The position numbers and the translations under genes are program-made. Shown in pieces: positions 1 through 5,231 of a DNA stretch of 7,190 nt. Each line of letters starts with the position of its first letter. Positions within the stretch are counted from its first letter, which is position 1. This stretch comes from an uncultured Campylobacter sp. Its GTDB lineage: Bacteria; Campylobacterota; Campylobacteria; Campylobacterales; Campylobacteraceae. Where the stretch lies: contig CALIWP010000250.1 in NCBI GenBank assembly GCA_938046705.1, positions 1-7,190 of the forward strand, written 5' to 3'. The notes below the pieces were generated by a model, which was given only the letters and a program-made list of their open reading frames with translations, was not told the origin of the DNA and made no database searches.

Positions 1-43
1 TCAAATTTGAAGTCAAATTTACAAATTTCGGCTTCAAATTTGA
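1..43. repeat. 12-bp perfect inverted repeat at the window edge
   Basis: TCAAATTTGAAG (1-12) and CTTCAAATTTGA (32-43) are exact reverse complements with a 19-base spacer. Each arm contains the 10-bp palindrome TCAAATTTGA, and two further AAATTT copies lie in the spacer. The left arm touches the window edge, so the repeat could be longer. It could be the terminator stem of an upstream gene, but no T-run follows it. It could also be a by-product of the dense AAATTT motif, because any two copies of a palindrome pair with each other. Confidence 0.5.
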
Positions 44-234
44 GTCGCCGAGACCCGCACCTTGAAAATGCTAAAATTTAAAGCTCTATACAAAGAAATC
101 AAAGCTGTAACCTCAAATTTAACTAATCCAAATTTAGCGTCTTAAAGGCGCAAGTCTCGGTCGGTAAAATTTAAAAATCAAACCACATAAAAAATACGAT
201 TTTCACTTCGCTTGTAAAAAATATATAAATTTTA

Positions 235-257
235 CCTTAAGAAATATTTTTCTAAGG
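235..257. promoter_or_regulatory. Imperfect hairpin or operator candidate upstream of the TAXI gene
   Basis: CCTTAAGAAA (235-244) faces TTTTCTAAGG (248-257): two paired blocks (CCTTA/TAAGG and GAAA/TTTC) with one offset base and a very short centre. It sits 10 bases before a TAAAAT hexamer (268-273) that could serve as a -10 box. If that promoter is real, the dyad lies in its -35 region, where an operator could act. The pairing is AT-rich and imperfect, so chance is a serious alternative. Confidence 0.25.
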
Positions 258-312
258 CTAAAGTGTGTAAAATAGTCGCAAAATTTTGAAAAAGCTTGTT
301 AAAAGAGCGAAA

Positions 313-326
313 TTTATACGCAAAAT
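313..326 (+). promoter_or_regulatory. TTTATACG-CAAAAT box upstream of the TAXI binding-protein gene
   Basis: TTTATACG (313-320) is followed directly by CAAAAT (321-326). The box starts 61 bases before the ATG at 374. A near-identical box starts 61 bases before the permease ATG (1610-1625). TATACG is a plausible sigma-70-type -10 hexamer, giving a leader of roughly 45-50 bases. There is no good -35 at the right spacing, which is normal for Campylobacter promoters. It could equally be a regulator site. The function is inferred; the match and spacing are seen. Confidence 0.35.
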
Positions 327-373
327 GCGGATTTTGAGAGTAAAATCAGAAAAATTCTTTGAAAGGAAGTTAA

Positions 374-1312
374 ATGAAAACTACATCTTTGGCATTAGCC
401 GGGTTGCTTTTCGCGTCTGCGCTGGGCGCAAAGGAGTTCGTATCTATCGGTACGGGAGCGATGACGGGCACGTATTATCCGGTCGGCGGAGCGATATGTC
501 GCCTCGTAAATAAAGACCCGCAGATGAAATGCTCGGTGCAATCAACCGGCGGCTCCGTCTACAACGTAAATAACGTGCTAAAAAAAGAGCTAAATTTCGG
601 TTTCGTCCAAAGCGACGTGGTTTATGATAAATTTAACGGCGTGGGCAAATTTGACGGTAATGGCGATCAAAATCTACGGGCCGTCGTTTCGATCTATCCT
701 GAGCTTCTCGCGTTCGTCGTCTCAAAATCAAGCGGTATCGGCTCGATAAACGACCTCGAGGGCAAAGCGATCAACGTCGGTAATCCTGGCAGCGGTAACG
801 AAATGACTGCGCTTGGCGTGTTTAAGGCATTTGGTTTTGACGAGAAAAAGCTAAAACACCACGGTGTACTCACTGCTGGCGAATGCCCGCACGCGCTAAA
901 AGATAAGAAAATCGACGGCTACTTCTACATGGTCGGTCACCCTACGGCCAACATCACCGACGCGGCAAACTCGCTGCCTATCGACATCGTGAACATCGAG
1001 GGCGAGCAAGTCGATAAGATGATAGCTGCGATGCCGTATTTTGCCAAAGGTACGATACCAAAAGGCACCTATGAGGGCGTGGATCACGACGTAAACAGCA
1101 TCGGCGTTAAGGCTGTACTAGTAACCGACAAGGGCATGAGTGATACTGCGGTGGCTGCGGTCGTAAAGGCTATTTTGGATAACTTCGACGAGTATAAGAG
1201 CCTGCATCCCGCACTCGTGGCGGTTACTAAAGAGAGCCTAGTAGAAGGGCTTTCTGCGCCTTTGCACCCTGCTGCCGAGGCTGAGTTTAAAAAAGCCGGT
1301 ATAATAAAATAA
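374..1312 (+). CDS. TAXI-family TRAP transporter solute-binding protein
   Basis: This is the periplasmic receptor of a TRAP transporter: it captures a small solute (probably a carboxylate or amino acid) and hands it to the membrane permease encoded next (1671-3770). Residues 1-19 form a Sec signal peptide ending in SALGA, with mature protein from about K20; there is no lipobox. The TAXI signature follows: GTGAMTGTYYPVGG at about 26-39, a cysteine pair at C42 and C53, STGGSVYN at 57-64, and an FGFVQSD block at 75-81. Further on are ECPHALKDKKIDG and GHPTAN segments typical of the family, then AMPYFAKGTIPKGTY. At 312 residues the length is normal and the gene appears intact. The start is backed by AAGGA (363-367), six bases before the ATG. 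It has its own terminator, so the binding protein can be made in excess of the permease. The substrate cannot be deduced; characterised TAXI proteins bind glutamate/glutamine or related acids. Confidence 0.95.
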   Translation: MKTTSLALAGLLFASALGAKEFVSIGTGAMTGTYYPVGGAICRLVNKDPQMKCSVQSTGGSVYNVNNVLKKELNFGFVQSDVVYDKFNGVGKFDGNGDQNLRAVVSIYPELLAFVVSKSSGIGSINDLEGKAINVGNPGSGNEMTALGVFKAFGFDEKKLKHHGVLTAGECPHALKDKKIDGYFYMVGHPTANITDAANSLPIDIVNIEGEQVDKMIAAMPYFAKGTIPKGTYEGVDHDVNSIGVKAVLVTDKGMSDTAVAAVVKAILDNFDEYKSLHPALVAVTKESLVEGLSAPLHPAAEAEFKKAGIIK

Positions 1313-1318
1313 ACCAGC

Positions 1319-1360
1319 TAAGCCGTGCAGGTTAAATTTGACCTGTGCGGCTTATTTTTT
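1319..1360 (+). terminator. Strong intrinsic terminator after the TAXI gene
   Basis: The 14-base arms 1319-1332 and 1341-1354 pair along their whole length, including two adjacent G-U wobbles. The loop is 8 bases (TAAATTTG) and a T-run follows (1355-1360). The stem begins seven bases after the stop codon. It separates the binding-protein gene from the permease gene on the same strand, so the permease needs read-through or its own promoter. Confidence 0.9.
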
Positions 1361-1395
1361 AAATTTAAGGGCTTGTTTTTAGTTTTTTGAGGATT

Positions 1396-1470
1396 TAAAA
1401 TTTGACGCTTTGCTAGCTTGTTTTTGTACGGCGGCGAGTTTGCTTTAGCCGCATCAAGCGTCAAATTTTA
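1396..1470. repeat. 15-bp perfect inverted repeat (long hairpin) between the two TRAP genes
   Basis: TAAAATTTGACGCTT (1396-1410) and AAGCGTCAAATTTTA (1456-1470) are exact reverse complements, separated by 45 bases. As RNA the stem could extend outward by up to five pairs with wobbles (1391-1395 with 1471-1475). A smaller hairpin, GCGGC (1431-1435) with GCCGC (1448-1452), nests inside. There is no T-run on the + strand, so it is not a standard terminator for the gene upstream. Possible roles are an mRNA stability or processing element, or a small dispersed repeat unit. The gap 1313-1670 has no gene and nine AAATTT copies. Confidence 0.6.
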
Positions 1471-1522
1471 GATTTGGCTCATACGCGCGTTTTTGGTTTG
1501 ACTTCGTTTGCCGTTTGCAAAA

Positions 1523-1619
1523 CCCGTATCTTTACGGCGCTGGGTTAAATTTGTAGGTAAATTTAAGGCTTAAGCAAAGCGGGTCAAATTTGAGAAACTA
1601 AAGCCCAGGTTTATACGGG
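1523..1619 (+). other. Possible structured mRNA leader before the permease gene
   Basis: Two nested complementary pairs can form. CCCGTAT (1523-1529) pairs with ATACGGG (1613-1619). CTGGGTT (1540-1546) pairs with AGCCCAG (1602-1608) with one G-U. A short competing hairpin, CCGTA-TCTT-TACGG (1524-1537), would block the outer stem, so alternative folds are possible upstream of the ribosome binding site. No known riboswitch class is recognised. Stems of 7 bp can arise by chance in 350 bases, so this is speculative. If transcription starts near 1620 from the TTTATACG box, only read-through RNA would contain the structure. Confidence 0.2.
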
Positions 1620-1625
1620 CAAAAT
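1610..1625 (+). promoter_or_regulatory. TTTATACG-GG-CAAAAT box upstream of the TRAP permease gene
   Basis: TTTATACG (1610-1617), two extra G, then CAAAAT (1620-1625). It starts 61 bases before the ATG at 1671, the same distance as the matching box before the TAXI gene. A TTGAGA hexamer at 1590-1595 lies 16 bases before TATACG (1612-1617), so TTGAGA-N16-TATACG is a fair sigma-70-like promoter. A separate promoter would make sense because a terminator follows the upstream gene. Confidence 0.4.
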
Positions 1626-1670
1626 CGCCAAATTTTAGAAAAAATTTAAGAGGTCAGGAAAAGAGCAAAT

Positions 1671-3770
1671 ATGGATAAAAAGTTAAACGATACACGAACA
1701 AACGCCGAGTCGGCGCAGGAGAAGGAGGAGTTCGTCGAGGTAAAGACGCGCGAGATAAACTCGAACTTTTATATATATTTCACGAGCATTATCTGCTTTG
1801 CGTGGTCGGTTTTTCAGCTTTATATCGCGTATTTTCCGATGAACGAGACGATGTCGCGCTCGGCGCACCTTGCTTTTGCTATCTGTTTGCTGTTTTTGCT
1901 CTATCCGCTTAAAATTCATAAAAAAGCCCATTCCAGCATGCCGTTTTACGACATCGCGCTTTGTGTTTTGGGTACGCTAGCCGCACTCTACCCGCTCATA
2001 GAGTTTTACGCTCTAGCGCAGCGTCCCGGAGACTACACGAGCTTTGATATAGCCGTAGCCTGCGTCGCCGTGATCGTGCTGTTTGAGGCGGGTCGCAGGA
2101 TCATCGGCCCGGCGCTTCCTATCATCGCGGCGATATTTTTGGCGTATGATTATTTCGGCCAATATATGCCAGACATCATCGCGCACCAGGGCGCTAGCCT
2201 AAACAAACTTGCCGGCCACATGTATCTTACGCCCGAGGGCGTTTTTGGCGTGCCGCTTGGCGTTAGCGTGAGTTTTATCTATCTTTTCGTATTGTTTGGT
2301 TCGCTTTTGGAGCGCGCGGGTGCTGGGCAGTACTTTATAAATTTAGCCTTTGCATTGCTGGGTAAATTTCGCGGCGGACCGGCAAAAGCTTCGGTTATCG
2401 CATCAGGACTAACCGGCATGGTGAGCGGCAGCTCCACGGCAAACGTCGTGACGGTGGGCACCTTTACGATCCCGCTGATGAAAAAGGCTGGCCTAACCAG
2501 CACCAAAGCCGGCGCTATCGAGGTGGCTGCGGGCGTAAACGGTCAGCTGATGCCGCCTATCATGGGCGCGGCGGCCTTTATCATCGCCGAGTTTTTGGGG
2601 CTTAGCTACACAAACGTCATGATCGCAGCCGTTATTCCGGCATTTGTGTGCTATTTGTCGCTGTTTTTTATCGTGCACCTTGAGAGCTGCAAGCTCGGAC
2701 TAAAGGGCATGGAGCAGGGCACAGGCATATCTAAGCTTAAGATTTTCGTAAGCGGTTTGCACTACCTTATCCCGATTTTGGTTTTGCTTTATACATTGTT
2801 GATCGCAAACGAATCGCCGATTTCAGCGGCTTTTAACGCTATTTGCGTGCTGTTTTTGATTATCCTTTTTCAGGAACCCGTTAAAAAAATAGCTCACGGC
2901 GAGGACGTCGGCAAAGAGGACTTTATCATCGGCTTTGCGGATATATTTTGGGCGATGGTGACAGCGGCTAAAAGCATGACGACGATCGCGATAGCTACGG
3001 GTCTAGCCGGCATCATCGTGGGCTCGATCTCGCTAACTGGCGTCGGTCAAGTGCTATCTGAAGTCGTGGAAAATTTAGCCGGCAACAACATAGTGCTCAT
3101 CCTCTTTCTCACTGCGATAATGTCGCTGATACTAGGCATGGGCTTGCCGACGACGGCGAACTATATCGTCGTTAGCTCGCTGGTCGCGCCGGTGATTTTG
3201 TTTTTAGCGCACAAAAACGGCTTTCTCATACCGGCCATCGCGGTGCATCTTTTCGTCTTTTACTTCGGTATCCTGGCAGACGATACGCCGCCTGTGGGTA
3301 TCGCGGCATACGCTGCGGCCGGTATCGCCAAAGCAAACCCGGTAACTGTGGGCGTGCAAGGCTTTTTCTACGACCTGCGCACGACGATTTTGCCGTTTTC
3401 GTTCGTGTTTAACAACAAGCTGCTTTTGATAGAGAGCGTAGATGCCGCCAATCCAAACGATGCAAAAGGCATCGTGTGGATAACAAATCCGCTCGAGATG
3501 GCGCTGATTTTCGGTACGGCGCTAGTGGGTATGTTTGCCTTTTCTTCGGCGCTTCAAGGGTATTTTGTTAAACGCGTAAGCATGCTCGAGCGCGCGCTAC
3601 TTTTGTGCGTAGTGCCGCTAACCTTGGTGCCAAATATGTGCGCCAAGTATATCCCGTTTATCGCGAACGAATACATTTCTTACGTGATCGGCATTTCGCT
3701 TTACGCGGCGTTATTTGCATTTCAATGGATACAAAATAAAGCGGAAAAGAGAGCCGGCGTAGGCGCTTAG
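1671..3770 (+). CDS. TRAP transporter fused permease (4TM/12TM, DctQM-type, TAXI partner)
   Basis: This inner-membrane permease imports the solute delivered by the TAXI binding protein, driven by an ion gradient. At 699 residues it is a one-chain fusion of a small DctQ-like part and a large DctM-like part. A charged cytoplasmic N-tail of about 30 residues precedes the first membrane helix (about 33-53), with further helices near 63-80, 92-112 and 125-142. The DctM core carries GLTGMVSGSSTANV at about 246-259, a VNGQLMPPIMGAAAF block soon after, LGMGLPTTANY from about 488, and ADDTPPVG from about 536, all hallmarks of the TAXI-type fused permeases. The C-terminal part adds several more hydrophobic segments. 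The start at 1671 fits AGGA at 1656-1659 (slightly long spacing), with AAGAG (1661-1665) as a closer alternative. The gene is intact and usual in length. It is separated from its binding protein by 358 bases and a terminator. Confidence 0.95.
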   Translation: MDKKLNDTRTNAESAQEKEEFVEVKTREINSNFYIYFTSIICFAWSVFQLYIAYFPMNETMSRSAHLAFAICLLFLLYPLKIHKKAHSSMPFYDIALCVLGTLAALYPLIEFYALAQRPGDYTSFDIAVACVAVIVLFEAGRRIIGPALPIIAAIFLAYDYFGQYMPDIIAHQGASLNKLAGHMYLTPEGVFGVPLGVSVSFIYLFVLFGSLLERAGAGQYFINLAFALLGKFRGGPAKASVIASGLTGMVSGSSTANVVTVGTFTIPLMKKAGLTSTKAGAIEVAAGVNGQLMPPIMGAAAFIIAEFLGLSYTNVMIAAVIPAFVCYLSLFFIVHLESCKLGLKGMEQGTGISKLKIFVSGLHYLIPILVLLYTLLIANESPISAAFNAICVLFLIILFQEPVKKIAHGEDVGKEDFIIGFADIFWAMVTAAKSMTTIAIATGLAGIIVGSISLTGVGQVLSEVVENLAGNNIVLILFLTAIMSLILGMGLPTTANYIVVSSLVAPVILFLAHKNGFLIPAIAVHLFVFYFGILADDTPPVGIAAYAAAGIAKANPVTVGVQGFFYDLRTTILPFSFVFNNKLLLIESVDAANPNDAKGIVWITNPLEMALIFGTALVGMFAFSSALQGYFVKRVSMLERALLLCVVPLTLVPNMCAKYIPFIANEYISYVIGISLYAALFAFQWIQNKAEKRAGVGA

Positions 3771-3785
3771 GGCCTGCGCTTTCTT
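3757..3785 (+). terminator. Permease terminator overlapping the stop codon
   Basis: GCGTAGGC (3757-3764) pairs with GCCTGCGC (3772-3779): eight pairs including one G-U, with a 7-base loop. An interrupted T-run follows (TTTCTT, 3780-3785). The permease stop codon TAG (3768-3770) sits in the loop, so the stem is built from the last codons of the gene. It faces the converging minus-strand genes. Confidence 0.65.
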
Positions 3786-3830
3786 AAATTTAACCTAGCT
3801 TTGTTTTTGTAAATTTAGTGGATATAAGAA

Positions 3831-3869
3831 AGATAAATTTGGGCTAAATTTGACCGCCAAATTTAACCC
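3831..3869 (-). terminator. Terminator of the Sel1-repeat gene
   Basis: Read on the minus strand, GGGTTAAATTTG (3869-3858) and CAAATTTAGCCC (3852-3841) pair over 12 positions with one U-G wobble and a 5-base loop. The T-rich AAATTTATCT (3840-3831) follows. On the plus strand the same wobble becomes a C-A mismatch, which favours minus-strand use. It begins 12 bases after the stop codon. The T-tract is broken, so efficiency may be modest. Confidence 0.6.
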
Positions 3870-3881
3870 GAGTAAGTAAAA

Positions 3882-4364
3882 TTAAAGTCTCTTTGAGCGT
3901 TTTAGATCGCTTGCAAATTGGCATCCGAGGCTATCGCCTATCTTGCATGCTTTTTCAAAGAGCGCATATGCCTCTTTAAATTTTTTCTCCTCTAGCAGAT
4001 ACGATCCCGCAGTCGCACATGAAAAGCCGTCGCCAAGCTCGCAACCCTTATTTAGCAGTGCACGCGCCTTTTCTTTGTCACTAGACACGTATATCCCGCC
4101 GGCACCCGAGCAGGCCTCTTTAGAGCCTAGTTCGCAGCCTTTTTCGTATAGCTCAAGTGCTTTTTTGGTGTCAGGCAGGATATCCTTGCCCAGCTGATAA
4201 AGCGCGCCTAGTTTTGCGCAGGCTAGGCCGTTGTTCGCGTCGCAGGCAGCTGCAAATTTCTCGCGAGCCGTTACAAATTTAGAGCTCTCGTAGGCTTTTA
4301 CGCCGTCCTCAAAATCGCCGCCCAGAGCGAAAACCGCGGCAACTAGCATTAGAAGTTTTTTCAT
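3882..4364 (-). CDS. Secreted Sel1-repeat protein with paired cysteines (Hcp-like)
   Basis: A 160-residue exported protein made of tandem Sel1-like (TPR-related) helical repeats. Residues 1-16 (KK, then LLMLVAAVFALGG) look like a signal peptide without a lipobox. Four repeats follow, each ending in a cysteine pair eight residues apart: C41/C49, C77/C85, C108/C116 and C140/C148, in the pattern C-x7-C. This is the arrangement of the Helicobacter cysteine-rich proteins, where each pair forms a disulfide that staples a helix-turn-helix, which suggests a periplasmic or extracellular location. The repeats probably bind other proteins or envelope components; no enzymatic role can be read. The start is supported by AAAGGG close upstream, and a strong extended -10 box lies 27 bases before it. 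It follows the metallopeptidase-like gene by 45 bases on the same strand, so it may also receive read-through. Confidence 0.88.
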   Translation of the reverse strand: MKKLLMLVAAVFALGGDFEDGVKAYESSKFVTAREKFAAACDANNGLACAKLGALYQLGKDILPDTKKALELYEKGCELGSKEACSGAGGIYVSSDKEKARALLNKGCELGDGFSCATAGSYLLEEKKFKEAYALFEKACKIGDSLGCQFASDLKRSKRL

Positions 4365-4409
4365 TATTTCCCTTTAAATTAAAAATATTCTATTCTAGCA
4401 TATTTAAAA
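4365..4409 (-). promoter_or_regulatory. Extended -10 promoter of the Sel1-repeat gene
   Basis: On the minus strand TGC-TAGAAT (4400-4392) is a good extended -10 element with an AT-rich upstream stretch (AATTTTAAATA). Transcription would begin near 4385, giving a leader of about 20 bases before the ATG at 4364. AAAGGG at about 4375-4370 provides the ribosome binding site. The promoter fills the short gap after the upstream gene stop, and there is no terminator in the gap. Confidence 0.6.
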
Positions 4410-5231
4410 TTATTTTTTGTTTAGCCGTTGTTCTAGCGTTTTGAAATCAGGCATAAGCCCTGCGATGAAGCCATAAAAGCTTTTTTGATGGTGGGGGTAG
4501 ATGAGATGGGTTAGCTCGTGAAGCACGACGTATTCGACTAGTTCGGGGGCTTTTTCGATCAAATTTAGACTTAAATTTATATAGCCTTTGCGCGAGTTGC
4601 AGCTACCCCAGCGAGTGGTCATTTTGCGAACGACGACGCGGTTTATCTTGCGGTTTACAGCTGGAGCGAATTTAGCTATAAAATGCTCGTAAACACGCCT
4701 TGCAAAGGCTTTTTTGTAGTTTTCTAGCGCAGCTAAACTCGCAGCGTAAATTTCGCCGTCAAATTTGCGTTCGTCCAAGCTTTTAAATTTAAGCTCATCA
4801 AGGTGATGGTTAAATTCGCTAGCGTCAAATTTGCCCTCAAATTTAGCGCCGTAAAGGTGCGGGTCTAGCCCGTCCGAGCTCAAATTTAAGCCGTTAAAAA
4901 TCTCCGAATCGCCTGCAAAGCGTCTTAAATTTACGCCATTTAAATTTGGCTCGAATTTGATACGGTAAACCTCGCCCAGCAGCCTAAACTCGTCCTCGCG
5001 CGGTAAATTTGATAGCGTCTTTTCGTGAGCTGATTTTAGCCATTCGTAGTGTTTTTGCACAAACTCTAGCGCATATTTTTGCGCGGCGTAAAAGGGCAGC
5101 GAGACCGAGATCTCGCCGGTTTTAGCGACCTTTAGCCTGGTTGTTTTGACGCCTTTTTTAAAATTTAGCGCGACGTCAAATTCGCCGCATTTTACGCAAA
5201 CGGTTTTTACACGAGGCGTTTTGATTGCCAT
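4410..5231 (-). CDS. YgjP/DUF45 (M48-like) zinc metallopeptidase-like protein
   Basis: A 273-residue cytoplasmic protein of the YgjP/DUF45 metal-dependent hydrolase family. The zinc site is clear: HELTH at 238-242 (H238, H242, catalytic E239) with H248 as the likely third ligand. It is preceded by the family signature TTRWGSC (206-211). The substrate is unknown; the E. coli relative YgjP has been described as a UTP pyrophosphatase, so peptidase activity should not be assumed. A CxxC (C12, C15) lies near the N-terminus. Residues about 95-160 form a low-conservation, KF/NL-rich stretch that appears to lengthen the protein beyond the usual size and is packed with AAATTT motifs. I chose the ATG at 5231: GGAG lies about nine bases upstream, whereas a longer version from 5276 would only add residues inside the upstream MATE gene. 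The 25-base overlap with that gene suggests translational coupling. Confidence 0.88.
   Translation of the reverse strand: MAIKTPRVKTVCVKCGEFDVALNFKKGVKTTRLKVAKTGEISVSLPFYAAQKYALEFVQKHYEWLKSAHEKTLSNLPREDEFRLLGEVYRIKFEPNLNGVNLRRFAGDSEIFNGLNLSSDGLDPHLYGAKFEGKFDASEFNHHLDELKFKSLDERKFDGEIYAASLAALENYKKAFARRVYEHFIAKFAPAVNRKINRVVVRKMTTRWGSCNSRKGYINLSLNLIEKAPELVEYVVLHELTHLIYPHHQKSFYGFIAGLMPDFKTLEQRLNKK

Larger units (their letters stand above)
1..373. other. AT-rich intergenic/leader region with no supported gene
   Basis: I find no convincing gene here. Two short reading frames enter from the left edge and stop at 81 and 65 (26 and 20 residues). They are low-complexity translations of the AAATTT-rich DNA, and I cannot tell whether either is the tail of a gene. 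By hand count the region holds 11 AAATTT hexamers, four of them in the first 43 bases, plus a 12-bp inverted repeat at the left edge. The last 140 bases are very AT-rich and probably carry the promoter of the downstream binding-protein gene: a possible -10 (TAAAAT, 268-273), an imperfect hairpin just upstream of it (235-257), and a TTTATACG box (313-320). No tRNA cloverleaf or rRNA segment was recognised. Confidence 0.6.

Noticed and set aside
1..43. CRISPR-like or direct-repeat array from closely spaced CAAATTT copies
   Set aside because: Spacing is irregular and copies share only the AAATTT core, which is abundant throughout; there are no conserved long repeats or uniform spacers.
1..81. 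Open frames entering from the left edge, possibly the tail of an upstream gene
   Set aside because: Only 20-26 residues, dominated by translated AAATTT repeats, with no recognisable motif; undecidable from this window.
48..160. CCGAGAC (48-54) complementary to GTCTCGG (154-160), a possible RNA stem
   Set aside because: Only 7 bp across 99 bases, with no supporting inner or outer pairing and no transcript boundary; likely chance.
286..513. A 75-residue + strand reading frame overlapping the start of the TAXI gene
   Set aside because: It begins with TTG, has no ribosome site, is lysine/arginine-rich as expected for AT-rich leader DNA, and mostly overlaps the well-supported TAXI gene in another frame.
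374..3770. TRAP pair as a recently transferred island
   Set aside because: Both genes are intact with no integrase, tRNA or flanking repeats. The lower AAATTT density in the coding regions is shared by other membrane genes such as MATE and is explained by protein constraint.
3943..4197. A + strand 84-residue frame within the Sel1-repeat gene
   Set aside because: Antisense shadow: serine/proline-rich translation of the opposite strand of a gene with clear repeats, signal peptide and ribosome site.
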